DNA from: Oehlia diaphana | Taxonomy: Eukaryota > Glomeromycota > Glomeromycetes > Glomerales > Glomeraceae | Assembly: GCA_003833135.1 (NCBI GenBank) | Contig: QZLH01000484.1 | Span: forward strand, 2,200 to 66,199 | DNA: 64,000 bases | Reading direction: 5' to 3' | Shown: positions 24,660 through 36,545 of the stretch, one piece after another | Layout: each line of letters opens with the position of its first letter | Position numbering within the stretch: the stretch's first letter is position 1 | Position numbers and translations under genes: made by a program | The notes under the pieces: model-generated | Database searches by the model: none | What the model was told of the DNA's origin: nothing | What the model saw: the letters and a program-made list of their open reading frames with translations, nothing else

Positions 24660-25521
24660 TTCAATCCTAAAAGCAATTCAAGAAATGGATCCGGAGGAGC
24701 TGTTTAGATCGACCTAGAGTATTGCAGGAGATAACCCTGGAGATTATCCGTGCTCCAATAGGGCTAAGTGTTGAGTCTTGAACGTCAGACAATCCTAGAG
24801 ATCGCATGCGCCCCAACACTAGCTTCGTAGCTCGTCCTAGAGACTTGAACGAACAGGAATCCTAGACATCCCAATCGCGCCACCAATTATTTATATTTTT
24901 AATCAATTGAACTTGCCTTTTTATACCGTCAATGCAACTCTGTTAAGTCAGATCGACATTCGAACATTGTCGGAATGGAACATAATTGAGGAATGTAACG
25001 AAAAGCAATTCAAAGGGCCGTTCGAATCTGATCTCAATGAATTTTTTTGAAATGAAATATTCCGAAATAAATATCCTATGGTGAAACCATTGTAAGTCTA
25101 GTATTATCATAATTCTATATTATAAGTTAAATTTAAAAAAAATTGTACGCAAATATTTTATTTCTATGAATTTACGTGATGCAACTGCAACGGTGAGAAT
25201 GTTCCTGTGATCCTATTTTTCACTTCAGGTGCTAGTCAGTTCTTAAAATACAATGGTGGAACCGTGAATGATGAATCTGAAAAATCCATGGCTATACCTT
25301 TACTTTACTACGAACGACGGATAACCACATTGTTTATCATCCAATTTCTTCACATAATTAATTTCATCGTAAGTCACCCTTATATAGATTTTAGATTTTG
25401 TTTTATTTCTATCAACTTTACAATTTGTACTATTCATTTTACCTTAAATTCATTACGCCCAGACAATAATATCACACTTAACGCAACAAATACAAGATGC
25501 CCAAATTACTTCAGTACGTGA
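24660..25521 (+). pseudogene. Decayed gene, family unknown
   Basis: Coding-like pieces on the plus strand include, at about 24890-25090, FYTVNATLLSQIDIRTLSEW and FKGPFESDLNEFF, then a TGA at 25048, then NEIFRNKYPMVKP up to a GTAAGT. A second piece at about 25235-25330 reads SQFLKYNGGTVNDESEKSMA and is followed by hydrophobic sequence. The frames of the two pieces do not join cleanly through the visible splice sites. An upstream ATG at 24685 (MDPEELFRS) runs into several stops. I infer a dead gene with at least one C-to-T type nonsense change. Confidence 0.4.
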
Positions 25522-25799
25522 TAAATATAAAAATAAATTAAATTAGATCATTAATTTATTTTAATAAACAGAATAATAATATTGAATGAGAATCAAATAA
25601 AAATTTTTTGAATTAAGATTAAAAGAACGAGTATAATTAATCGTTTATAAATACTACATACATGTATAAAGAATAATTTAATAATTAAAAGTGAATAAAA
25701 TTTAACATCGGTTATTATTTATACAATGTTGCTGACTTAGCCAAGTCTTTTTTTAAAAAGACTTGTTGCCACCTGATCACCAACGTTGAGGTGCAGCAA
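25522..25799. other. AT-rich intergenic DNA
   Basis: No gene seen. Confidence 0.4.
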
Positions 25800-26035
25800 C
25801 TATTGATCAGGACCTCGAGGAAAAAGGGGAAGGGTAAGGGGAAGGACGAAAGGGGAGGGGAAAGGGAAAGAACGAGAGAGGAAAGACGAGGGAATACAAA
25901 CAAACACACCCACAACACACACAACACACACCCACACACCCACACAACACACTCACACACCCACTACACACACAACCCCCACACTACACAATCACAACAC
26001 CCACACACCCACTACACAACACTACAACATCGAAA
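25800..26035. repeat. Purine-rich tract followed by (CACAC/CCACA)n simple repeat
   Basis: 25815-25895 is almost pure purine on the plus strand (GGGGAAGG-type); 25896-26030 is a CA/CCA simple repeat. The two compositionally opposite blocks are adjacent. Open frames on both strands here are products of the repeat. Confidence 0.9.
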
Positions 26036-26528
26036 AAGAATTGGAGACGTATTTATATTTTTTTTTGAACAATTATGTCATATCACGTGAATTATTGCTC
26101 ATGAGTCGCGTGAGTCATTTTGCATCATTTTATCATTTTGATAATTTATACAAATTTGTACGGCGGCGTTGTATTTACATTAGTTGACGTCAGATCATGC
26201 TTTATATAAGCTTTTCTTGAATAAATACTAATTTTGTTGCAAATATTTAGAATATTATATATTATCATTTCAAATACTGTACTAATATCGTATGATGATT
26301 AACTATTGATGAAATATCGGTCAAATAAAATCAGCAATTCGGCATGGCCATACAATGAGAAATTTTTACATTTATTCGAAGTATCTTTATTCTTCCTTTA
26401 ATATTAATCAAATATTTGTTGTTGCTACAAATTTTACAATATAAACTATGAAACAAATAATAAAAAGAAAAACATAATAAACAATGAAAATTCAGTTAAC
26501 AAAATAACAAAATAAAAAAAATAATAAG

Positions 26529-26622
<94 letters not shown>

Positions 26623-26707
26623 GTATAATGATCCATATTACTACAATGCGTAATTCCTTACGCTACACAGTCTGCACAACGACGCGGATTTGCTTTTTCA
26701 TCGAACT
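26036..26707. other. Intergenic DNA with a 90-bp poly-A homopolymer
   Basis: 26529-26618 is nearly uninterrupted A, with a single T at 26560. It lies 90 bp beyond the 3' end of the minus-strand KH gene, where it reads as poly-T on the coding strand, so it is not that gene's retroposed tail. Its length may be inexact because homopolymers assemble poorly. Confidence 0.7.
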
Positions 26708-28412
26708 TCAAATTGTTTTAGAAATTTTTCTTGCATAATTAATTGATTCAAGAATTGAATTACTGAATTTTGAATTATTAGGATTCATAGTTGGGATGGA
26801 TTCACATTCGCTGAGAGAAGATGAAGAAATCCAAGAAAGGTTAATTAAATTGACGGTATTTTCCGAAGTTTCAATGCCATCTTCATCTTGCAAAGTGGAA
26901 ATGAAATCTATCCGGTATTTATCGTTGCTAAATAAGCAGAGGGGATATGAAAAGGATTAATTGTAAAAAGGGGAACTTGATATAATTAGACTTCATAAGC
27001 ATCACTAAAATCACTTACATCAGTTGCTTTTTGATAATAGATTGTCTAATGCCTGTACAATTAAAAATTCCATCAAAATCTTCTTGTCTGAAATACATCT
27101 TATCATTATAATTTTCTTTGTTGTTGTTAATAGAATTTATTCTTTTGAGGAAATTTTTTGATTTTTGTAAATTATTGATTGTATTACAATATTTTTCGTT
27201 GATAGATGATGAACGATTTTGGGATTTCAATAGGAAACGTAAATCAGGTAATTCGTTTCTACCAGATACAATATCTATTATAGCTTGACGACTTATATTT
27301 TTTGTTGACTTCATTATTTTCCAACGTCCTATGTGATCATAACCAAAAATTGAAAAGTAGGAAAATGAAATTGACGATTAAAGTAATTAGAATGATAATA
27401 CTTTTAATGACAGAATAGAGCATATCTTCATTTTTAAAATAATTTTTTCAATTTAAAAATTTAATCTTACCTTCATCTACGTTCCATCTCAATTTAAATT
27501 TATTTTTCTTATCTTTTACTTTATATAATACAGTAATTAAATATCTTTCTTTATCTTCAACTTCATTATTTATGTTGATTTCTTTAAAACCAAAGATCCT
27601 TTTTAATTTTTCAATTTTTCTATCATCAAAAAATCTAATATCATGACGAAAAGCGGTAGTAATCCCTTTATGGCCTCTCTTCAACTCATGCCAATCGGAT
27701 AGATTTATAATAGTTCGATCAATTTTCGTAAATAATTCAATGCCGAAATTAATTTTTAAACGAAATTCATTTTCAATTAAAGTTTTTTGAGAGAAATTTT
27801 TAAAAGTAATTTGTTCAATGATTTCATTTATACAAGTATGTAATTTCGATATAGTATTAAAACTATAAAGTTTTCCTGAAATACCACTAATTGATAATTT
27901 ATTATTTTTAGGAGAAGGAAGTTGTAAAGTTGTTGTTGAAGGAATTATTTCAAGGGTATATTTATTATAAGTTTTAACATCATTATACTTAAAATCACTA
28001 TAATTATCATCGTTAGGAATTTTATTAAACAATAATAATTTTGAACCAAAATTATTATTTGGTTCATCCAATAAAATGAATCCTATAATTGGAGAAAAAG
28101 AATTTGAACGAAGTAAAGATTCTTGTAATATTTTAATGGCCTTTTTACGTTGTTCCACGGTACCGGTAATGATTGCTTGGCATGGTTGGTTTCTTTTTCC
28201 ATTAATTTGAATATTTGCTCCTGAATTAACTCTTTGTTTAATATGAAGAGAAATAGAATTTTTTACAATTAATTTAAAAAAAATCATTACAAAGTAATAA
28301 ATAACTAAATTACGTACTTTATTCGATTTAAATTTGAAAAATTTGGACCAATTATATAACCTGACTTTCCTTTTGGTATTTTGAATGTCTCAGTTGTTAG
28401 GGTTGTCATCAT
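26708..28412 (-). CDS. KH-domain protein, 461 residues, four exons
   Basis: Exons 28318-28412, 27471-28231, 27019-27328 and 26708-26927 splice in frame (introns 86, 142 and 91 nt) into 461 residues. Residues 10-75 form a KH RNA-binding domain: FKIPKGKSGYIIGPNFSNLN continues into RIKVNSGANIQING and, further on, AIITGTVEQRKKAIKILQE. The acceptor CAAAG just before AGTTAATTC was chosen because it gives exactly the KH spacing. The usual GXXG loop reads G22-P-N-F25, so its last Gly is lost, which may weaken nucleic-acid binding. Residues 150-280 form a second conserved-looking region (LSDWHELKRGHKGITTAFRH) of unknown fold. The C-terminal 75 residues are Ser/Asn-rich. The role, probably RNA binding, is inferred from the KH fold alone. 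Two ATGs, 28412 and 28409, are equally possible starts. Confidence 0.8.
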
Positions 28413-28431
28413 TAAAATGAAATATTCCTAA

Positions 28432-28432
<1 letters not shown>

Positions 28433-28473
<41 letters not shown>

Positions 28474-28496
28474 CGGGTTTTTTTAAAAAAAAAAAA

Positions 28497-28537
<41 letters not shown>

Positions 28538-28550
28538 AAAGAACACGGGT
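28433..28550. repeat. Alternating T- and A-homopolymers upstream of the KH gene
   Basis: Blocks of about T27, A14, CGGG, T7, A16, T30 and A10, starting some 20 bp before the KH start codons. Such blocks are self-complementary and could exclude nucleosomes or form cruciforms, but an assembly error in homopolymers is equally possible. Confidence 0.7.
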
Positions 28551-29930
28551 TTATATAAGAAAAACAAAGAAATTTTTTTTTCTTTATATTGCAGGAGTCT
28601 TCTCATATTACCAAAAATAGAAACAATAACAATTATTTTCAAGTTATTGGAGGACTTTCCGACAAATGTATTAATATCAAAATTTATATATACTTTTGTT
28701 ATAATTAGAATTACCATATGTGGTAATCTTTGAATTTATTAGTACATTTATTTTAAAATTTATATAATTTAATTTATTTATTTATTTATTTGTCCATTCG
28801 TTAGATATTTAGATAGAATAATCCATTGATATGATCTTAAGAAAAAAATTAACTATTCTTTTTGTAAATTTGTTGTTTTTCATAAATTTCCATGTTTGCA
28901 ATTACCCCGATAGATGATGACGCTTGATTTTGTTAATTACTATTAATATTTCTATTTGGGATTTTAATTTACAATATCGTATAACAAATAGAACCGCCCT
29001 ATTTACTCCGATTTCGCTTAGTGATTGGTTACAATTATTTTGTACGCCCATTAATATTTTCTTTTGTTGCGATTAGAATTGCCTTATATGTTTTAATTTA
29101 TAATGTCTTATGATTAACACAATGATAAGGGCTTAACATAATAGTTTATAAAACAAAGAATCTAAAAATTATTTATTTATTTTTATTGGATTGATAATTT
29201 TCCATATTAAGGAAGTTTTGCCATGATTCGACAAAAGTATTGTCTTTGAAGAATTAATATTCCATTTAGGACTTTATTCGATGATCTGGAATATTCAGCG
29301 TTTTTAATTGGTTTAACTTTAATCGGTTAGTTAATTAGTGATCAACTATTTATTCTTTTATGAGGATTTCATGCATGAAATAGCGACCAAAAAAAAAAAA
29401 ATTTATTATTTTAACCGGTTAATTAACCTGTAACTTTGGTTAAAAGCAAGTGGGCGTTATTCGAATAACCGAATAATACTGCTTACGTATATAATTACGC
29501 GAAAAGAAATAATTACGGAAGCAGTTTAAGTAAATTTTTTAAGATATTTTTTCGCTTTGTCAGTATTAGATCAAACAGGGGTATTGTATTTTGAGTAATC
29601 GTCGATATAATATATTGTTCAAATCTGAGCCAATCAGAATTTGCATAATTCACATGATATAGTGAATAAACCTAAATCCCTTTGTCTAACGTTGTTGTTA
29701 CACGATTACGCAACGTATTAAATATAAATCCTTTTTTTTTTTTTTTTGAAAAAAAACAATTCTCATTAATATTAATGCACTAACGGCTATAAAAAAAATT
29801 TCGGAATGCGACATGATACAATTAGCACATGTAAACTTCAATAATCGTAACTTTCACAAAAACCACATTTTCGTTCATACAATATTCACGGCTCACCCGA
29901 ACTTCTTATTAATTTTTCGAAATTGCAGAT
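28551..29930. other. AT-rich intergenic DNA
   Basis: No gene recognised. Contains the short palindrome AACCGGTTAATTAACC near 29411 and related sequence near 29310, and a duplicated scrap (GGCTATAAA...TTTCGGAATGC) at 29783 and 29940. Confidence 0.4.
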
Positions 29931-29937
29931 ACATATA

Positions 29938-30181
29938 TAGTGGCTATAAAGAAATTTCGGAATGCAGCTCAAGTTCAGAGTTCTTGAATGAGGTTCGAGC
30001 TGGTTGATATTAAGACTAATAGTCGTGATACTTAATTTTTGCAGTTCAAGAGTGACTGTTCAGTTAATTACTCGCGAACTGCAAAGATTAGGCGGAAATT
30101 TCAAAGATATTACTTATATTACCATTGGTGGTTTTGGTAAAATTTATTCAGCTTGGCCTGAACAACTTGAGGTTTATATTT
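29938..30181 (+). pseudogene. Protein-kinase gene fragments, scrambled
   Basis: 30105-30175 encodes ITYITIGGFGKIYSA followed by WPEQLE, the glycine-rich ATP loop of a eukaryotic protein kinase as seen in the large kinase families of these fungi. Just upstream, 29950-30003 encodes EISECSSSSEFLNEVRAG, which resembles the helix-C segment that should lie downstream of the loop. The order is therefore inverted, and no catalytic loop follows. This is debris of one or two kinase genes. Confidence 0.55.
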
Positions 30182-31490
30182 AGTTTGATCATAATTTGTT
30201 AAATATGTAGATTTCTAACGTTTTTGAGATATATTACTCTTTCATTTTTTAAGTAGTATTTGTTAAGTGTTAATGTTTTTAATTTGAGAAATTTTGGAAG
30301 AATATCAAATAATTTATACTATGTCAGTTCATTTGTTGTCAAATTTTTTTTTCTTATCTTTAACATAAAATTTATTCACATCACTTTTATATTTCATTTT
30401 AATTATACAGTATATAAATAAATAAACTTTACTTTTTTTTTTATAAATAATTTTTTTTTCAAATATGAAAATTAAAAACTTTTTAATTGAATAATTTGAA
30501 GTCATGTTTTAAATAAAATGTTATTTCTTTATAATTTGAGAAAATTGAACAAGAAGAATGAATAAATAATTACTAAGAACGCTTGAACGCTTGAGAAGTA
30601 AATAATCAAGGTAAGTAATTTTTTCGATATATGATTTTTAGTGAATATTTAGCGGTAACCTCAGATAAATTCTAAAAATTTAATGAACAGTTTAATTTTA
30701 ATTTCAGTTATGCTACCATAGTTGGGTAAAAAGATGAAGTGTGCAACGACTGCGTACCACGCAATCACGAAAAAAATTTCGCAATTTTTTTATTAAAAAA
30801 AAAAAATTTATTTATTAGAAACAAGATTTTAATGTGATACGAAACATTTAAAATTTTGTGGACGGATATGAATAATTAATAAACCAATGAAATAACGTAT
30901 CGATATACCAAAATTTTGAATTAACGGAATTAACGGATGATGTCTATCCATCGAGGGCGTGAGCCGTGAGAAATGAAGAAAAAACTTTTTTTTTTATAAC
31001 CTTTTTTTTAATAAGGTTAACGTAGGATGTTAAGGGGTAAAACATCCTTACAAGTAGTCGCGGTTGTATGATAATACGAATGTACTTTTTTGAAGATTTA
31101 TGAAACTCTTATCCCCTGATCGGCACGATTATGCAAATGTAGTTATACCTACTGGGTAACAAATTTTATTTATCCGTTTCTAGGAAATTTTGCGGTAAAA
31201 ATTAACTATTGATTATACTATAATGGACTGATTTGAAAATTTGAGTAATTCGGAAAGATTTTCATTTTCCAAATGAGAAAATTTTCTTTTAATTTATTTG
31301 TAATCTCAATATTATTTTTCAAGTGTAATAGTAATAGTTCCGAAGATTTTTAAATTTTATTTTTTAAAATAAAAACCTTTAAAATGAAAAAAAAGCCAAG
31401 CGAAAGAAAAATAAGATTCAACAATAAAATATACTATATTATACTCACGATATACTATAAAACACTTACTATTGTGTAAATGGCAGGGGA
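30182..31490. other. AT-rich intergenic DNA
   Basis: No gene recognised; T-runs are frequent. Confidence 0.45.
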
Positions 31491-31560
31491 TAAATCAATT
31501 ATCTCCTGGCTAATTGGAATAGTAAAATTTTACTTATTCCTAATTAGCCAGGAGATAAGT
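31491..31560. repeat. Near-perfect hairpin with TTATCTCCTGGCTAATT arms
   Basis: 31499-31515 and 31542-31558 are perfect inverted copies, and the roughly 26-bp centre (GGAATAGTAAAATTTTACTTATTCC) is itself palindromic, so almost the whole 60-bp stretch folds on itself. Probably a small foldback element. Confidence 0.75.
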
Positions 31561-32128
31561 AATACATATCTAACCATTTAATAGGCGTTAGGTGGATAGG
31601 TATCAATATATTGTCCCAAATTTTTAATGTCATCTTTCACTTTCAGCAATATTAACTCCAAAAATTCAGATCTCATCAATATCTATTCCTACTACATCAA
31701 AATTCCTTTAGATGTGCAATTTAAAATTTAAAAGCAATTTTTTATCATTAAACGATAATTGTATCCATATAATGTTTATGTTTATTTTTTATTTTAGGTA
31801 AACTTGAACATGGGTTCCTCCGTTTCAAAGATATTTATTTTTGTAAAGTGTAATTTAATTATTTTGCATATTTCACTTCTAAGTAAAAATTTTTTTATAA
31901 AGTTTTTTTTATTTTTTGTTAAATTCTTTTATTTATTCTATTTAACAATTTATTATTTTCTTTTTTAAAAAGTTATCATTCATGCAAATTAATATACAGT
32001 ATATGTCTATTCTGTTAGATATTTTAAAATAACATTGTGATAATACAATAATTAATAATAATGTTACAAATATAATGTTCCTCTCATGTCTCAAAATCAG
32101 CATTATGAAAATTTACAAAACTATAGTC
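31561..32128. other. AT-rich downstream flank of the minus-strand gene
   Basis: No gene seen. Confidence 0.4.
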
Positions 32129-33507
32129 CTAATACTTATACATTCCATTATCATAATAATTAACAAATTTAACTACATGATCCTGAACCCAATTTAAAAC
32201 CCTCATCAAATAATTACAGCCATCATACCTATTATATGCACACCAAATTAATGATCTATGACATTGATGGACCAGCTTAACAGAATTATGCACATGGCCA
32301 CACAAACAACCAAAATTATTATCATCACAGTAATAAAACACATATGGATCAATTCCTGAACTAGTCAAGGTATCTGTGCTTAATTGACCCAACATCTCTT
32401 CAGAGTAAGAATAAGCTGGAGCAATAGGACTCTGCCTATTAGCAATCAACTGATCCACATACGCCTCAAAATCAGCTAGAGCATGATCCCTAGTTCGAAC
32501 TTCATAACCTACAAAATAGATTTTTTCAAAAGTTAGTGAAAAATGCCATTGCTGTATCGGTTGTTGAGTGCCTATGCTGGTCCTGAAAGTTGGCTACCAT
32601 GTACCAAAAAGCTAAGTAGGCATGTCATCATCATAGGTACAAACCAGGGATCAACTGGAAACTCAAATCGATACACCACTTGAATGCACCTACTAGACAN
32701 NNNNNNNNNNNNNNNNNNNNNNNNNNNNNNNNNNNNNNNNNNNNNNNNNNNNNNNNNNNNNNNNNNNNNNNNNNNNNNNNNNNNNNNNNNNNNNNNNNNN
32801 NNNNNNNNNNNNNNNNNNNNNNNNNNNNNNNNNNNNNNNNNNNNNNNNNNNNNNNNNNNNNNNNNNNNNNNNNNNNNNNNNNNNNNNNNNNNNNNNNNNN
32901 NNNNNNNNNNNNNNNNNNNNNNNNNNNNNNNNNNNNNNNNNNNNNNNNNNNNNNNNNNNNNNNNNNNNNNNNNNNNNNNNNNNNNNNNNNNNNNNNNNNN
33001 NNNNNNNNNNNNNNNNNNNNNNNNNNNNNNNNNNNNNNNNNNNNNNNNNNNNNNNNNNNNNNNNNNNNNNNNNNNNNNNNNNNNNNNNNNNNNNNNNNNN
33101 NNNNNNNNNNNNNNNNNNNNNNNNNNNNNNNNNNNNNNNNNNAGTTCGAACTTCATAACCTACAAAATAGATTTTTTCAAAAGTTAGTGAAAAATGCCAT
33201 TGCTGTATCGGTTGTTGAGTGCCTATGCTGGTCCTGAAAGTTGGCTACCATGTACCAAAAAGCTAAGTAGGCATGTCATCATCATAGGTACAAACCAGGG
33301 ATCAACTGGAAACTCAAATCGATACACCACTTGAATGCACCTACTAGACACTTCTTACATCATTAAAGAATACCTACCAGTACTAGAGATCCCTCTAACC
33401 TCGTTTTGATAATTCCTAGCTCTTATCTCACCTCTCACCACCCTTTTGCATTCACCCATGAAACCATGGTGAAGTCTACGGGTTCGTTGACGTGGCTGTT
33501 GTGGCAT
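32129..33507 (-). CDS. Small two-exon protein with basic N-terminus, intron interrupted by assembly gap
   Basis: Exon 1 (33378-33507) encodes MPQQPRQRTRRLHHGFMGEC and continues basic to SST, ending at a GTAGGT donor. Exon 2 (32129-32508) follows TTTTGTAG and starts (G)YEVRTRDHALADFEAY. Joined, they give 169 residues with no stop. Residues 1-43 are strongly basic; the rest has a Cys/His-rich core (CDDNNFGCLCGHVHNS, then VHQCHRS) and ends DNGMYKY. Between the exons lie two intron copies and 443 N, so the true intron is probably the 218 nt of 33160-33377 and the extra sequence is duplication or misassembly. It resembles the 20936-21706 gene in exon layout, basic first exon and C-terminal pattern. 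Function and family are unknown. Confidence 0.65.
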
Positions 33508-33763
33508 CTAAATGGATTATACGATGTACGCTAACCTACAAAATAGATTTTATCAAAAGTTAGTGAAAAATGCCATTGCTGTATCGGTTGTTGAGTGCCT
33601 ATGCTGGTCCTGAAAGTTGGCTACCATGTACCAAAAAGCTAAGTAGGCATGTCATCATCATAGGCACAAACCAGGGATCAACTGGAAACTCAAATCGATA
33701 CACCACTTGAATGCACCTACTAGACACTTCTTACATCATTAAAGAATACCTACCAGTACTAGA
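32492..33763. repeat. Repeated exon-intron block, three copies, around an N gap
   Basis: The same sequence, covering the intron plus the start of exon 2, occurs at 32492-32699 (cut by the gap), 33143-33388 and 33533-33763. The second and third copies are 376 bp apart and differ at very few positions (for example AGGTACAAA versus AGGCACAAA). The third copy lacks exon 1 and breaks off exactly where exon 1 would begin. Confidence 0.85.
32700..33142. other. Assembly gap, 443 N
   Basis: Unsequenced. Both edges lie inside copies of the same repeat. If the 376-bp period continued, the gap would be about 168 bp rather than 443. Confidence 0.95.
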
Positions 33764-35920
33764 TTCTCTAACATGATTGACGTAATATCCAAAAAGTAGG
33801 AAAACAATAAATATAAAAAAACGAATAAATAAATAAAAGAATAAATAAGTAATAAAATAAAACGAATAAAGAGAAAAGAAAGGCAAGAAAAGAAAAATAA
33901 AATAAAGAAATAAATACCAGTGAAATGATGTCATTACGGACCGGTTGAAGTTTTGAGATTTCAGACGTTATTGCGGAAATGGTTTAAGTTATCAAATGTT
34001 ATTACGGAAATGGTTTTGAGATATTTGATAATACTAGATATTATTTGCATGAAAAAAAGTATTCATTTGCGTGACGTGAAAAAATTGTTTGTGCGTGAAA
34101 AAAAAGTATTTATTTGCGCAAGTATTTAGTTGCGTGAAAAGTTGAGTTACCTTTTTTCTAAAGGATCAAAGAATAGGAGAGATGGATGAGAGATGCATAA
34201 TAAAAAAAAAAGAAAATGATTGTATAAATATTGTATAAACTTTGTATATGAATGATATCAATGTTTGTAATCGATTACTCAACAATATTACAAACAATAG
34301 TTACAATACATATGGTTAATCGGAAAATTCAACATAAGATGACTCATGATTATATTGTAGCTTTTAACTACTTAATCATGACGAGTCATGTTTGCTCAAC
34401 AACCTATGGGAGACAGACACAAGCCACCGATTTTATTGTATATACATAAATTAAATATAGCATAATATAGACGCAAGTTATTTATTAATACTGAGAATTT
34501 ATTTTTTATTTTTGTTTTGAAAGTAAACTCTCAAAGTGTTATATTAAATTCTTTCTACCATATAACGATTTATAAAATCGACGCTGGATGTTTTTAAGAA
34601 ATTTAAATAACGTGTTGAAAAACTCTATTATTAAATTTTGTGGAAAAAGAGATTTTGTTTCAGTAGTTGACTACCGTCTTCGTAGTAGACACCATTCTTG
34701 TTTAGCTTTTTAATAAAAAAATTAAATAATAAACATAATAATAACAAAAATGCTTAAAGACTTTCCTTTCTTCAATTCCGTTATCCACAACTGTTTTTAC
34801 ATGAAAAAGGAATAAAAAACTATTAATTGTATAAATTACATAGCATAAGCACACACAAAAACTTTTATTAGAGCTTTTTAAAACAATAAGCATGAATTAA
34901 CAGTAATACAGTTATTAATAGACACTTGAACTATGTAGATTGCACATTCAGATGATACAAATAATTCGATAAGACAAAGTCATCTTTCAACCTTTCGGTA
35001 GCATAGTGAAGACCCTTGGTAGAGGATAGGAATTAGGTATTTGATCACCACCTTAATGTTGCGATGTACAAACGTTAACGATCTATTATATGACCTTTTG
35101 CTTCAATAATTAATTGTAGTTAGCAACTAAGAGACTTAATTTATATAGTTGATCTAAAATTTGTCCATAATTTACTTTATACTAGTAACATTATTACTTG
35201 TATAACATTTTGAAGAACTATTGTTTTAAAGTTTTATTATATCTCTTGACTTGAATTCATTTTTTTAGAAGCTTGTGATTTCAAATATTTTCATTATATT
35301 CGTTACATTACATGCCTTTTGCCATGTATTTCTTTTATTCTTTGAAGTTTTTAAATAATTCCTCATAAAAACTTTTATCCGTAAGAACTCTGTGAATATG
35401 ATAGATTTACGGAAAAATAACTAAATCTAAGCAACTTGGATAACTTCCATGTTTTGAGGCTATAAATTTCGTGAATAAGATACGATTAGCAATAAAATGA
35501 TAATTCAATTAAAAAAAAATGACGAATTGTAATATAAGCAGACAAATAAAATTTCACATATACGCATTATTTATCACATGATAAACAGTATATTGTCCTA
35601 TAAATGATCTATCACTGAGTCATCATCATTTCATCATTCCATTCATTTGCTGCTGATCCTATAGCTTGGAACGTTTTACTTTTCCTACTTTGCAACGCAT
35701 ATTATAATATGCCTTTGAAAAATGAAGAAGAGAATTTTACATTTTTCTGGTGCGCGGAATTGTAAGAAAGATAAAACTGGGTTTTGATCGGCTTATATAA
35801 TTTTTTTTTTTAAAACTATCATCTGAAATTTATTTTTATATCTCCCAAAAAGGAACATAAAAAAAGAACTCTCATATTTGGTAATGTTTTAAGCGAGCGT
35901 GGTTTTAAGGTGATAGCATA
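33764..35920. other. AT-rich intergenic DNA
   Basis: No gene recognised. ACGGAAATGGTTTAAG-like words are repeated near 33960-34020. Confidence 0.45.
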
Positions 35921-35924
35921 TTGT

Positions 35925-36115
35925 CAGAACCAGCAGATAGTGTCCATCTTAGAAAGGCGTTAGGTTGATTTAAGAAGAATTTGATTTCAGAATCTGAAAT
36001 CAAGTATTTGGAAGAACAAAAGTTGAGATGTTGTCTTGAAGTAATGATCATAAAGTTGTTGTTTCATAGCGAGTCAGGTACGTCTGTTAAGATGTTTTTA
36101 CAGTTATAACAACTT
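35925..36115 (+). pseudogene. Coding-like fragment with in-frame TGA
   Basis: The plus strand reads LSEPADSVHLRKALG, a TGA, then FKKNLISESEIKYLEEQKLR and a hydrophobic end. Composition is clearly coding-like, but no family is recognised. The stop would be Arg if CGA were ancestral. Confidence 0.3.
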
Positions 36116-36409
36116 TGTCTTATATTAACTTGGTTCGCAGTAGGGTTAATTGAAGAAGATCTTATGAACTAGTAGAATATATAAATACAAAGTGATGCAC
36201 ACTTTTACTGATTTCTTGTTGGATCTATTGTAAACTCTGCTAGGACCCCGAGTTATATACAATACATAGGAGATCAGCACACATTTACTATTAGCTCTAC
36301 AGACGGCACTATGTAATGCTGGTCGGCATTATCCGCAAATGAAAGTGATCTACATGATTTTGGCTCATGCTAAGTAAATAACCAGGACCTGACCTTTCTA
36401 TGTATAGCA

Positions 36410-36545
36410 CGGGTCCTACTCTGCTATACTAAACATTTGTTCACTTGGAACATTGTAGATCCTTTGATTTTGCCTTCCAATGTGCAAGTATATCAACCTT
36501 TTCAATAGGCGAACTTCTTCAAGAGAACTATCATCATCTGTAAAT
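36410..36545 (-). pseudogene. hAT-family transposase, C-terminal fragment
   Basis: On the minus strand, DDSSLEEVRLLK and VDILAHWKAKSKD lie in two overlapping frames, followed by YNVPSEQMFSIAE. These match the order of motifs in the hAT dimerisation domain: an L-x-W-W/Y-K motif, then VPSE-x-x-FS-x-A. Frame changes and a deletion between the motifs show it is dead. hAT transposases move DNA elements with 8-bp target duplications; no ends of the parent element were located. Confidence 0.65.

Noticed and set aside
25715..26090. Overlapping frames of 81 and 99 codons
   Set aside because: Produced by CA/CCA and purine simple repeats on both strands.
32572..33237. Open frames of 167-194 codons across the first N gap
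   Set aside because: They consist almost entirely of unknown bases; only the flanking repeat sequence is real.
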